Numbered from the stretch's first letter, positions 41,613 through 50,194 are shown. The stretch: DNA of 64,000 bases from Pseudomonadota bacterium (GCA_023440825.1 JAEXRL010000024.1:18714-82713), one strand, 5' to 3'. A program made the numbers and translations. Notes: generated from the sequence alone by a model not told the origin.

Positions 41613-43898
41613 CTAAGAGGGGTACAAGAAACACGCCACGTCGTGATTATCCGCAATGGCGCGACGCTTTGGCGAGGCCACTGTATCAAAACGCAGAAGC
41701 AAGTCGCTGTTTTCTACCTCTATATGGGCGGCCATGGCCAAGGCTGCGTGCTTATACGCCAAGACTTTTTGCAAACAAGATTTGGCCTGCTCCACATCGC
41801 CGTGATAGGCGATGCGGGCATTCAGCCCGTCTATGCGTACATCACTGCCCAAGCCGTCAAGCTCACCCAGTTCTAAGCGATACGCTGCCAAGGCTGCTGC
41901 CACATCGCGCCCCTCCCAGCCACACTGCGGTAATGCTTGGGCGCAGCGCGTGTGAAAACGGCAGCCATTGGGCGGCTCTATGGCACTGGGAATTTCACCG
42001 GCAGCCTCGACCGGATGTTTGACCACATCGGGATCGGGCTCAGGGCTAGCTTCAAGCAATAACTGGGTATAGGGGTGCTTGCGCTGCGCAATCACGACCT
42101 CAGTCGGCCCAATTTCTACGATTTCACCCAGATACATGATGGCTGTGCGATCTGCCACATAACGTATGGTGGGCAGGTCGTGACTGACGTAGACAAACGA
42201 AATGCCCAGATCGTCGCGAAACTGGCGCATCAGGTTAAGTACCCCAGCACGAATAGAGACATCCAGCATGGAGACCGGCTCGTCGGCCACGATAAAGCTG
42301 GGCTCAAGCACAATGGCACGGGCAATGGCGACCCGTTGGCGTTGCCCACCGGACAGCTCGTGTGGGTAGCGATCAAGGTAAGTCTGAGCCGGTTTCAAGC
42401 CCGCCCGCTCTAAGGCCTGTATCACTTTTTCCTGTAATGCATCGGCGCTGGCTATTTTATGTATAGTGAGCGGCTCGGCCACAATAGAGCCAATGGTGAA
42501 GCGCGGATTCAGGGTTTGATAGGGATCCTGAAACACCATTTGAGCACGGCGACGGAAGGCTTTAAGCTCGGCCCCTTTTAAGGCAGCAATGTCCAAATCT
42601 GCAAAGCTAATGGTGCCTGCGCTGGCTTCCTGTAGGCGCACCAATACTTCAGCGGTGGTGGTTTTACCCGACCCCGACTCTCCGGCCAGACCCAAAATTT
42701 CGCCTTCATACAAATCAAAGTCCACGCCATCAACAGCATGCACTTTACGACTTTCCTGCTTGGAAAACAAAGGGGCAGGCACGTCGAAATGACGTTTTAA
42801 GCCCTGCACGGAGAACAGGCGCTGCGACGCTAAGGTATCGTCTCGCTGCTGGCGTCGCTCCATGGTTTCACCCAGTCGGCTAGCGACATCAGCCCAGGTT
42901 TGCTCACGACTGGAACGTAGCCGAAACTCGGGCGCTTGGTCGGGGTAATGACAGGCTACGGCTCTGTCTCCGTCGCGCTTTTGCAAGGCGGGTTCTTCGT
43001 GTTGACACAGTTCTGTGGCAAAGGGGCAGCGCTGTGCAAAACGACACCCCTGCGGCGGATGTAAAAGATTAGGAGGTGTGCCAGGTATAGAGATCAGCTC
43101 GCGTTGCGCCCCCTCCAGGGTGGGGAATGCGTTCGTTAAGCCCATGGTGTAGGGGTGAACGGGATGACGAAACACATCGCGCACGGGGCCTGTTTCCATG
43201 ACTTTGCCCCCATACATCACCGCGACACGGTCACAGGTTTGTACCACCACTGAAATATCATGCGTGATGAATAATAGCGCCATGCCATGCTCGCGTCGCA
43301 GTTTGCCCAGGCGCGCCAGAATCTGCGCCTGAGTGACGACATCTAAGGCGGTAGTAGGCTCGTCGGCAATCACTAGCTTAGGGTTTAAGGCCATGGCCAT
43401 CGCAATCACGGCGCGCTGCTTCATGCCACCACTCATTTCATGGGGATAGGCCCGCAAGCGTGCTGGGTCTATGCCTACTGCCCTGAACAGCGTTTCGCCA
43501 TGCGCCCAAGCATCCTGACGGCTAATTTGTATATGGGCCTGCATTGCTTCGGTAATCTGATCCCCGATACGGTATACAGGGTCAAGCGCATTCATGGCGG
43601 CCTGTGAGACCCAGGCGATTTCACTCCAGCGCAAAGCACGCATTTGATCTTCGCTGTAGGGGGCAATATCGCGACCGCTAAGTTCGATAGAGCCACGCGG
43701 AATAAAACCGTTAGGCGGTAATAGCTTAAGCATGGCTTTGGCCGATGTGGTCTTGCCGCAGCCCGACTCCCCCACCAACCCTAAGGCTTCACCCGGACGT
43801 ATATCAAAATCAATACCATCCACGGCCTGTACCGGACCGGCCGCTGTACGATAATGCACAGCCAGATCTTTGACCCGCAATAAAAACTCGTCCTTCAT
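41613..43898 (-). CDS. Fused double-ATPase of the peptide-type ABC importer (DppD-DppF fusion)
   Basis: A 761-residue protein with two complete oligopeptide-type ATPases. First half: Walker A GESGCGKTT, signature MSGGMKQR, Walker B LVIADEPTTALD, then the oligopeptide C-terminal Cys motif CRFAQRCPFATELC. Second half: Walker A GESGSGKTT, signature LSGGQRQR, FIVADEPVSMLD, then CRFHTRCAQALPQC. A tail of about 100 residues with no recognised domain follows. The fusion supplies both nucleotide-binding subunits. It is the last gene of the operon and overlaps the permease stop (TAATG). Confidence 0.92.
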   Translation of the reverse strand: MKDEFLLRVKDLAVHYRTAAGPVQAVDGIDFDIRPGEALGLVGESGCGKTTSAKAMLKLLPPNGFIPRGSIELSGRDIAPYSEDQMRALRWSEIAWVSQAAMNALDPVYRIGDQITEAMQAHIQISRQDAWAHGETLFRAVGIDPARLRAYPHEMSGGMKQRAVIAMAMALNPKLVIADEPTTALDVVTQAQILARLGKLRREHGMALLFITHDISVVVQTCDRVAVMYGGKVMETGPVRDVFRHPVHPYTMGLTNAFPTLEGAQRELISIPGTPPNLLHPPQGCRFAQRCPFATELCQHEEPALQKRDGDRAVACHYPDQAPEFRLRSSREQTWADVASRLGETMERRQQRDDTLASQRLFSVQGLKRHFDVPAPLFSKQESRKVHAVDGVDFDLYEGEILGLAGESGSGKTTTAEVLVRLQEASAGTISFADLDIAALKGAELKAFRRRAQMVFQDPYQTLNPRFTIGSIVAEPLTIHKIASADALQEKVIQALERAGLKPAQTYLDRYPHELSGGQRQRVAIARAIVLEPSFIVADEPVSMLDVSIRAGVLNLMRQFRDDLGISFVYVSHDLPTIRYVADRTAIMYLGEIVEIGPTEVVIAQRKHPYTQLLLEASPEPDPDVVKHPVEAAGEIPSAIEPPNGCRFHTRCAQALPQCGWEGRDVAAALAAYRLELGELDGLGSDVRIDGLNARIAYHGDVEQAKSCLQKVLAYKHAALAMAAHIEVENSDLLLRFDTVASPKRRAIADNHDVACFLYPS

Positions 43899-45631
43899 TA
43901 CCGGGTCCTCAAACGTGGGTTAGCAATCAGCTCTAGTGAGCGTGAAACAAAAAACACAGCCAGCACCGTTGTCATGATGAATAAACCAGGTGGCAGATTC
44001 CACCACCATGCAGTGCGCCAGGCACCCGATAAACGCGCATTATGTAAAATACCGCCCCAACTAATAGACTGGGGTGGCCCCAAGCCCAAGAAAGAAAGCG
44101 TGGCTTCAGCAATAATGGATACACCCACAATAATGGCCAGTTCGAGAAAGACCAAAGGCATGACATTGGGAAAGATGTGTAAATACATAATGCGCAGATC
44201 TGAGGCGCCGGCCACACGAGCTGCTTTGACAAAAGGACGTTCGCGCAGGGTCAAGACTTGCGAGCGAATGAGCCTGGCAGTGGTACGCCAAGTCAATAAA
44301 GAAATGGCCAAAATAACAATTAATAAACTAGGCTCGAACAGCAGCACCAGAATTAAGGCAAAGGGCTCGAAGGGAATGCCGTAAATCACATCTACGGTAC
44401 GCATCAGTAAGGTGTCCACACGCCCGCGGTAATACCCAGCAAGCAGCCCCACATTGGCACCAATCAGCACAACCAGTAATGCCCCCAGAAAGCCCACTAA
44501 TAAAGCAATACGGGCACCGTATAGGTTTTGGCTGAAGAGGTCGCGCCCAAGGTGGTCTGTGCCAAACCAGTGCTGTGCACTGGGAGGAGCCAGACGATTA
44601 ACGAAGCGGTCCGAGCCCAGCGCAAAGGCCTGCTCACCCACGACCAGCACGCTGCGCAAGTGGCGTTCGCTTTCTGCCTCGATACGTAGCCACTGCCCAT
44701 CTCTACGCTCAAGAATGACGCCATTACGCCCCACGGCATAGGCTGTGCCCGCACTGTCTAGCCAAGCGGCTCGTAGCGCACGATTTTCCGGTGCTGTTTC
44801 TACCGACCAGCGTGCCTCAGGGCCGTTGCGGTAAAGCAAAGTCCCCCGCTCGCCCACGGCCAGGGCTTGGCCCTGGGCATTTATCATGAGGCTATTCAGC
44901 ATACGCGCCGTGCCCAAGCGCTCTACGCTAAGTTGCTGTGTAGAGGGCTGGTAACGTAAGGCCAAGCCACGATCGCCCACAATAAGCAGGCTGCCCGAGG
45001 TGTCTCGTGCCACCGCATTTAAGGCAAAGCCACGGCCCACCGGACTTTTAATCTCCTGGGCACTGTTATTGTCCAGGTTCAACAAAAAGATTTCCTCGCC
45101 AGCGCCAACAGCCAGCACATTGTGCACGTCAATCCAGGCAAGGGCTTGTAGATCTGCCTTAGCGGGCAAGCTTATGCCTAAGGGCTTCCAAGATTGGTTT
45201 TCCCAAAGCAGTACGGTGCTGTCAGCCCCAACGGCCAAGGCACGGCTACCGTCGTCGGAAAACGCCACGCCGTGTAAGTCTTGCCCGGTACCGGTGTCCA
45301 GGGTTTGCCAATGCCCCTGGCTAAATAAATACGCGGTTCCGGCACGCCCTACTGCCAATCCCTGAGTGTCGGTACTGCTGGAGGCCTGAATCGCCACTGG
45401 GCCAAGAGCATCTTGTAAACGCCAAACAGCATCCTCCCCAGAGCCATCCCGCAGCAGTACCGACCCTTCTTCAATTTCATTCACTAAAAGTGGGTCATTT
45501 GTACTTAACCAAGGGGCGAATACGGCCATGGCAATAATTATGCTGAGCACGCACAAACCCAATACGGCCAAGCGGTCCTGCATGATTAAGGCCAGCGGTT
45601 TTAGCGCGTTACGAATCGGGGCAATAATCAT
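43898..45631 (-). CDS. DppC-type ABC permease with inserted seven-repeat propeller domain
   Basis: A 577-residue permease, versus about 300 for normal DppC. Residues 1-45 hold the first membrane helix; residues about 355-575 hold FGTDHLGRDLFSQ, the transmembrane domain and the EAA-like loop (ARVAGASDLRIMYLHIFPN). Between them, about 300 residues contain seven repeats of the form (A/I)VG--G---L at residues 93, 133, 174, 217, 258, 299 and 337, spaced 38-43 apart, a pattern that fits a seven-bladed beta-propeller of WD40/Ycf48 type. By topology this faces the periplasm. It overlaps the upstream permease by ATGA. The propeller may contact the binding protein or the ligand; the function is not known. 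Confidence 0.9.
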   Translation of the reverse strand: MIIAPIRNALKPLALIMQDRLAVLGLCVLSIIIAMAVFAPWLSTNDPLLVNEIEEGSVLLRDGSGEDAVWRLQDALGPVAIQASSSTDTQGLAVGRAGTAYLFSQGHWQTLDTGTGQDLHGVAFSDDGSRALAVGADSTVLLWENQSWKPLGISLPAKADLQALAWIDVHNVLAVGAGEEIFLLNLDNNSAQEIKSPVGRGFALNAVARDTSGSLLIVGDRGLALRYQPSTQQLSVERLGTARMLNSLMINAQGQALAVGERGTLLYRNGPEARWSVETAPENRALRAAWLDSAGTAYAVGRNGVILERRDGQWLRIEAESERHLRSVLVVGEQAFALGSDRFVNRLAPPSAQHWFGTDHLGRDLFSQNLYGARIALLVGFLGALLVVLIGANVGLLAGYYRGRVDTLLMRTVDVIYGIPFEPFALILVLLFEPSLLIVILAISLLTWRTTARLIRSQVLTLRERPFVKAARVAGASDLRIMYLHIFPNVMPLVFLELAIIVGVSIIAEATLSFLGLGPPQSISWGGILHNARLSGAWRTAWWWNLPPGLFIMTTVLAVFFVSRSLELIANPRLRTR

Positions 45632-46605
45632 TGAAAGCTCACTCGTGGGTCTAGCGTGGTGTAGATAAAATCAACCAGCAAATTCAATACAATCACAAAG
45701 GCGGCCATAATCAGAAAACAAGCCTGCGCCAAAGGGAAATCAGAGGTACGCACAGCCTGCAAAATTTCACGCCCTAAACCGGGCCAGGAAAATACAACTT
45801 CGACCACGACCTGCCCCCCCGCCGCCAAACCAATGGTGACGGCCATTTGAGTGATAACCGGCAATAAGGCATTGCGGGCGGCATGGTTAAATAAAATTCT
45901 GCGCTCGGACAAACCTTTGGCGCGTGCCATTTCAATGAAATCCTCGCCATACAGCTCAAGCATGGTGTTACGCATGATTAACAGGGGCGAGCCTAGGTAG
46001 TACAAACCCACCACCAGCGCCGGCAAAATCAAATGCCGTAAAAAATCCAGGGTAAAAATCTTGTCGAAAAAGCCACTGGCTTCATACGGCAATGTACGCA
46101 TGCCTGAGGTGGGCAGCCAGTCGCCATAAACACCAAATAACAAGATGCCCATCATGCCCGTCCAGAACATGGGCGCAGAACGAAACATCAGGCCAAACAT
46201 AATGCCGGCCGTATCGCTACGTGTACCACGACGCCAGGACATCCAGGCACCTAACGGGATACCTATGAGGTAGGCAAAAACGATGGCGGCCAGCATGAGC
46301 ACCAAGGTATTACCCAGCCGTTCCCAGATAATGTCGGTAACTGGCGCCCGGTAGTGAAAAGAGATGCCAAAATCGCCCTGCACAGCATTTGCCATAAATA
46401 TTAGGTATTGCTGCCAGACGGGCTTATCCAGACCGAACTGCTGTCGTACCACTTCCCGCTGTTCGGCGTTCAGCCCCTCGGCCACCAAGGCGGTAGTCGG
46501 GTCAGGCAAACCTAGGCGAAACAGGAAGAACAGGATAGTCGCAATAATAAATAGCGAAATCACCGCCTGAAAACTGCGGCGTAATAAATACTTACTGCGA
46601 GACAT
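45628..46605 (-). CDS. DppB-type ABC permease
   Basis: About 325 residues with six membrane helices and the typical start LLRRSFQAVISLFIIATILFF. The loop EEDFIEMARAKGL-type sequence (GEDFIEMARAKGLSERRIL, then ARNALLPVITQMA) is the ATPase contact. The frame opens at 46671, but AGGAG about 10 bases before the ATG at 46605 marks the start; the extra residues would be basic and non-conserved. It overlaps the propeller permease by 4 bp. A terminator-like hairpin lies between the binding protein and this gene. Confidence 0.9.
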   Translation of the reverse strand: MSRSKYLLRRSFQAVISLFIIATILFFLFRLGLPDPTTALVAEGLNAEQREVVRQQFGLDKPVWQQYLIFMANAVQGDFGISFHYRAPVTDIIWERLGNTLVLMLAAIVFAYLIGIPLGAWMSWRRGTRSDTAGIMFGLMFRSAPMFWTGMMGILLFGVYGDWLPTSGMRTLPYEASGFFDKIFTLDFLRHLILPALVVGLYYLGSPLLIMRNTMLELYGEDFIEMARAKGLSERRILFNHAARNALLPVITQMAVTIGLAAGGQVVVEVVFSWPGLGREILQAVRTSDFPLAQACFLIMAAFVIVLNLLVDFIYTTLDPRVSFQ

Positions 46606-46710
46606 GCGTCTGGCGCTCCTACGTGGCAAGAGGCGAGGTTTCAGGCACTGCCCGGGGACGACACCAGCCAATCGGTTGTTCTTGTGCTGAGCTGTGGGTC
46701 AGCGCAGAGA

Positions 46711-46757
46711 AAATAAAAAAGCCTTGGCCTGCTACACAAGGTAGCAGTGGCCAAGGC
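46711..46757 (-). terminator. Attenuator hairpin after the binding-protein gene
   Basis: GCCTTGGCC and GGCCAAGGC form a 9-bp stem with a further paired TGCTAC/GTAGCA, followed by TTTTTTATTT on the minus strand. It lies 8 bp past the binding-protein stop and probably makes the binding protein more abundant than the permeases. Confidence 0.88.
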
Positions 46758-46765
46758 CGACACAC

Positions 46766-48376
46766 TTAGGGCTTTAGCAAGCGCCCTTCGCTGTCCCAGG
46801 TATAGCCTGCCTGCTTCAGTTCCTCGCGGGCAGCATCCATATCAAAGTCCAGCGTTTCGGTAAAGGCGTTATGCCAGAACGTATTGACCGGTGCAATAAC
46901 GGTATTGCCCACTTCACCACGCCCATCCAGCAAGACGTTAACCATGCGTTCGCGGTCCATGGCATGAGTCAATGCGCGTCTGAAGGCAGGATCGTCAAAG
47001 CTAGGACGACGGGTATTGAAGGTCAGGTGGTAATAGCCAAAATCAGGCACGTTCACCACAGTGAGGTGCTCAGCCGCTTCAGCAAGAGGAATTTGCCCTG
47101 CTTCCATGCGCCAGGCGGTCATATCGATTTGCTGTGTCTGCAAACCTGTAAACACCCCTTCCATATCAGCAAAAATTACAAACTCCACGCCATCCACGGC
47201 AATATCTTTGGCGTAAAAGTGGTCGTCATTTTTAGCCAGCGACATGAATTCGCCGCGATCATAACGATCGAATTTGAACGGCCCTGAACCCACTGTAGGC
47301 ACTTGGTCTGGTGTTAGCTCGCCAGGATTTTCTATACTGGCCCACAGGTGCTCGGGCAAAATGGGAATTTGCGACAAACTGATGGTAGCAAACGAGGCAG
47401 ATGGGGTTTTCATCTTGAAGCGCACTTTGCGATCGTCGATCTGCTCTACCCCTTCCAAAGGCTCCAGATACGCCTTGAAGTAGGAGTAGCCATTATTTTT
47501 CAAATAATAATTGAAGGTAAAGGCCACATCTTTGGCAGTTAGCGGCTTGCCGTCGTGAAACTTAAGCCCATCGCGCAATGTCACGTCGATAGTCAGCTCG
47601 TCAACAGGCACCACCGACTCGGCAGCCCACATTATGGGCTCGACATCCGGGCTTAAGCGTACCAGCCTGTCGTAGTACAGACGCATCCACTTCCAGCCCC
47701 ACACCGAGGTAGAGGCGAGCGGGTTCACGTTATCAGGCTCTTGGGGACCACCGATACGTAAAACCTTGGTGTCGCCCTGCGGCTTGGCCTGCATGGGGCC
47801 CCACTCTGAGTACAAACCTTCACCGGCCATATTCACCATGGACTCAAAGGTTTTATTATTGAATGCCACCACTTCGTCCCGGTAGAACAGCACTGCCAGT
47901 GGCGCGTCAGGCATGTAAGTTTCCTGCGCCTTACGGACAAGCTCTTGACGTTTTTCCGGATCGAACTCAGCCGATTGCGCTTCGTACAGAACATCGTAAT
48001 CAGCACTGCTATACCCGCCCGCGTTATTCCCCCCTTTTGCCCCTTGCTTAGAATACAAAGAACCTAGGAAAAATTGCGGATCCAGACGATCTGTGCGCCC
48101 TGACCAGCCAATTACGGTGGCATCAAAATCTTGCTGATCGTAAAACCGACCTAGCAAGGTTGAAAACTCAGTAGGCCGAACCGTTACATCCAGACCTAAT
48201 TGACGCCAGGCATCCGCCACAATATAGGCGGCCTCGTAACGAATTGGATCATAGGCCTCGGTGGTTGTTTCCAAGGTAATTGGAGCCACTCGCTCTTTTG
48301 CTAGTACGGCAGGAGCCAAACCCGCCAGCAGCATGGCTCCGGCGACGGCCTGACTGATCTTACTTAATACACTCAT
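46766..48376 (-). CDS. Circularly permuted SBP_bac_5 peptide-type binding protein
   Basis: A 536-residue periplasmic binding protein with a signal peptide of about 26 residues (PAVLAKE). The order of family segments is changed. Residues about 30-190 (AAYIVADAWRQLGLDVTV, FDATVIGWSGRTD, GYSSADYDVLYEAQ, APLAVLFYRDEVVAF) are what normally ends these proteins. Residues about 203-536 begin with the usual mature start (KVLRIGGPQEPDNVNPLAS), go through LRDGLKFHDGKPLTAKDVAF and FRRALTHAMDRERMV, and stop at AAREELKQAGYTWDSEG, where the C-terminal lobe should continue. First gene of the importer operon. Ligand unknown; dipeptide or opine-like compounds are typical. Confidence 0.9.
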   Translation of the reverse strand: MSVLSKISQAVAGAMLLAGLAPAVLAKERVAPITLETTTEAYDPIRYEAAYIVADAWRQLGLDVTVRPTEFSTLLGRFYDQQDFDATVIGWSGRTDRLDPQFFLGSLYSKQGAKGGNNAGGYSSADYDVLYEAQSAEFDPEKRQELVRKAQETYMPDAPLAVLFYRDEVVAFNNKTFESMVNMAGEGLYSEWGPMQAKPQGDTKVLRIGGPQEPDNVNPLASTSVWGWKWMRLYYDRLVRLSPDVEPIMWAAESVVPVDELTIDVTLRDGLKFHDGKPLTAKDVAFTFNYYLKNNGYSYFKAYLEPLEGVEQIDDRKVRFKMKTPSASFATISLSQIPILPEHLWASIENPGELTPDQVPTVGSGPFKFDRYDRGEFMSLAKNDDHFYAKDIAVDGVEFVIFADMEGVFTGLQTQQIDMTAWRMEAGQIPLAEAAEHLTVVNVPDFGYYHLTFNTRRPSFDDPAFRRALTHAMDRERMVNVLLDGRGEVGNTVIAPVNTFWHNAFTETLDFDMDAAREELKQAGYTWDSEGRLLKP

Positions 48377-48754
48377 CCAGCCTCTCCATTAAAATTTTTC
48401 ATTTCTTTCAGCTAATGTTCAGGACTATACCATTCAAGCCACCTAAATGGGACATAGGTAAGAGCCCTTATATTGACAATAAAGAAAATAAATACTTGAT
48501 AAAAATTATCAATAAAATTTAATGTTTATGTGAATAACAAAAAGTTTGGATTTTCAAAAAATTAGACTAAAGGTGTATGAGTTTTTTTAATAAATTTTTT
48601 ATACCACTCTGATTTAACGTAGACAGGCCTAACACGCTGCCCACCTCAGCTATTTTTACTGGCCTGCTTCATGTCTTGCGCACCACAAGGCGGGAAGAAA
48701 CGAAAAAACACTGTCGTAAATTACCCATAAAAACAACGCCCTATAGAACCAGAT
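48377..48754. other. AT-rich promoter region between divergent units, 378 bp
   Basis: No gene is supported. It must hold the promoter of the ABC importer on the minus strand. A long AT-rich tract lies at about 48480-48610. The rightward operator block follows immediately. Confidence 0.5.
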
Positions 48755-48796
48755 TAGGGTAAACCCTAGACATAGAACTAGGGTTTACCCTATAAT
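48755..48796 (+). promoter_or_regulatory. Double palindromic operator and promoter, cassette 1
   Basis: TAGGGTAAACCCTAG (48755-48769) and its exact reverse complement (48778-48792) are separated by 8 bases. Each arm is itself nearly palindromic (TAGGGT/ACCCTA). The -10 box TATAAT (48791-48796) overlaps the second arm, and TAGACA (48767-48772) is a possible -35 at 18 bases. A regulator bound here would cover the whole promoter. Confidence 0.85.
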
Positions 48797-48841
48797 GAAA
48801 ACACTGAAACATTAACAACTTCTTTTAAAGGGCAGAAATCC

Positions 48842-48958
48842 ATGGCTAAACTGGTTAAACACTCCCTGGCGAAGTTGAGTCGTATCGATCGCCAGCTTTC
48901 TGTATACCTGTCTGCATTAGCGAAAGGCCGCATGCAAGCTACCAAGGTTTACAACTAA
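48842..48958 (+). CDS. 38-aa basic small protein, copy 1
   Basis: MAKLVKHSLAKLSRIDRQLS at the start, ending in MQATKVYN; 38 residues, strongly basic, no signal or membrane segment. Residues 2-30 can form an amphipathic helix. AAAGGGCAG precedes the ATG by 7 bases. A closely related second copy lies 1.15 kb away; 30 of 38 residues match, and 13 codons differ silently against 8 that change the residue, so selection keeps the protein sequence. It has its own promoter and terminator. I do not recognise the family; a DNA- or membrane-binding peptide or small regulator is possible. Confidence 0.8.
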   Translation: MAKLVKHSLAKLSRIDRQLSVYLSALAKGRMQATKVYN

Positions 48959-48995
48959 TAGCGGTCCTAGCGCCCTACTCGCTACAGCACTTGTC

Positions 48996-49025
48996 AAAAT
49001 CGCGCAGTCAGCGCGATTTTTATTT
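48996..49025 (+). terminator. Terminator of small-protein cassette 1
   Basis: AAAATCGCGC pairs with GCGCGATTTT across a 5-base loop and is followed by TATTT. The arm sequence is identical to that in cassette 2. Confidence 0.93.
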
Positions 49026-49135
49026 CTCTAGGCTCTGCGCACTCGCTGGGCAGTGATTGCCCTATTGGCCTTCCCTGCTGCCATCACTCCGTCATAAAGC
49101 TGTGTTGAACTGAGTCTTCTCGTATTCATCACAAT

Positions 49136-49756
49136 ATGTTCATGCCACACGGAGAGCGTTTTAATTGCCTAAGTCATGTGTTCGGCCTGGTGTTGGCCGG
49201 GGCGGCGGCGATCTATTTAATTCCCACTACGCTACAAACCGGCACGACAGCACAACTGATTGGCGCTAGTGTTTTCACCTTGGCCGCAATATGGCTGTAC
49301 TTGGCCTCCAGCCTCTATCATGCCGCCCAAGAGCCCATAAAAACATTCTGGGAAAAAGCAGACCACTGCGCTATTTATCTGTTCATCGCCGCTACAGTTA
49401 CCCCTTTTTTACTGACCACGACTCTATCTTGGGCAAGCTGCTTGATGCTGTTTGTGATCTGGTTATGCGCCCTAGCAGGGATTGTGATGGAAGTGCGCAG
49501 TACCCGCTCTGGCGCTCCGTCTTTATGGATTTATTTGTGCATGGGCTGGCTAGGCGTAATGGCGGTATTACTAAGCTGGACGCAACTCAATCAGCTCAGC
49601 GCTCTGTATTTAATTATTGGCGCTATTGCCTATACCATAGGCACGTATTTTTACGCACGCAGCACCACAATTAAACATGCTCACGGTATTTGGCACATGT
49701 TTGTAGTGGCTGGTACCAGTAATCATTTTCTAGCCGTGCTGTTTCACTTACGCTAA
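49136..49756 (+). CDS. Hemolysin III/YqfA-family membrane protein
   Basis: A 206-residue inner-membrane protein with seven helices (PAQR superfamily). Conserved polar motifs are visible: YLASSLYHAA with ER-type Ser and His, then EKADHCAIYLFIAATVTPF, and HGIWHMFVVAGTSNHF, which form the metal-binding site of the PAQR fold. Bacillus hemolysin III is weakly pore-forming, but most proteobacterial members have an unknown membrane-homeostasis role. It lies between the two 38-residue protein cassettes on the same strand. The first cassette terminates before it, so it needs its own promoter. Confidence 0.9.
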   Translation: MFMPHGERFNCLSHVFGLVLAGAAAIYLIPTTLQTGTTAQLIGASVFTLAAIWLYLASSLYHAAQEPIKTFWEKADHCAIYLFIAATVTPFLLTTTLSWASCLMLFVIWLCALAGIVMEVRSTRSGAPSLWIYLCMGWLGVMAVLLSWTQLNQLSALYLIIGAIAYTIGTYFYARSTTIKHAHGIWHMFVVAGTSNHFLAVLFHLR

Positions 49757-49905
49757 GTCGTCGCCGTGTGCAGTATTCACAACGCTATAGGTGCTGAGCA
49801 TGATTTAAGCCTGCGTCAATTTACCTGCGAACTGCTGCCCACCACGAGCACTGAAGATGAGCCTGTTCTGTACCTACACAGGAAAACAACACTCTTAAAT
49901 ATATC

Positions 49906-49947
49906 TAGGGTTAACCCTAGACTCGCACCTAGGGATTACCCTATAAT
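49906..49947 (+). promoter_or_regulatory. Double palindromic operator and promoter, cassette 2
   Basis: TAGGGTTAACCCTAG (49906-49920) and CTAGGGATTACCCTA (49929-49943) with the same 8-base spacer as cassette 1, the same TATAAT position (49942-49947) and a TAGACT at the same -35 position. The spacer and centre bases differ, so the conserved part is the TAGGG/CCCTA halves. Confidence 0.85.
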
Positions 49948-49989
49948 TTAATTATTGAATTTAAACAGATTTTTCTGAGGGTGCATATC

Positions 49990-50106
49990 ATGGCAAAGTT
50001 GGTCAAAGGCTCCTTGGCGAAGTTAGGTCGTATCGATCGCCACGTATCTGCTTATCTCTCCGCTCTGGCTAACGGCCGCATGCAAGCCGTTAAGGTTTAC
50101 AAATAA
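49990..50106 (+). CDS. 38-aa basic small protein, copy 2
   Basis: MAKLVKGSLAKLGRIDRHVS at the start, ending in MQAVKVYK; 38 residues. Same length, no indels, and the same RIDR, YLSALA and GRMQA blocks as copy 1. The ribosome site is GAGGGTG, 6 bases upstream of the ATG. Promoter, operator and terminator repeat those of copy 1, so the whole unit is a duplicated cassette. Function unknown. Confidence 0.8.
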   Translation: MAKLVKGSLAKLGRIDRHVSAYLSALANGRMQAVKVYK

Positions 50107-50139
50107 ACCAGACGCGCTATCCGCGTTAAGCAGTCCTTG

Positions 50140-50178
50140 AAAATCGCGCTTTCTGAATGGCGCGATTTTTGTTTTTGT
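50140..50178 (+). terminator. Terminator of small-protein cassette 2
   Basis: AAAATCGCGC pairs with GCGCGATTTT across a 10-base loop, then TTGTTTTTG. It also lies just past the end of the convergent phosphatase gene. Confidence 0.9.
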
Positions 50179-50194
50179 GGGTACCCAATAGGGC

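Noticed and set aside
49766..49951. 61-codon frame after hemolysin III
   Set aside because: It runs through the palindromic operator of the second small-protein cassette, so it is unlikely to be translated.
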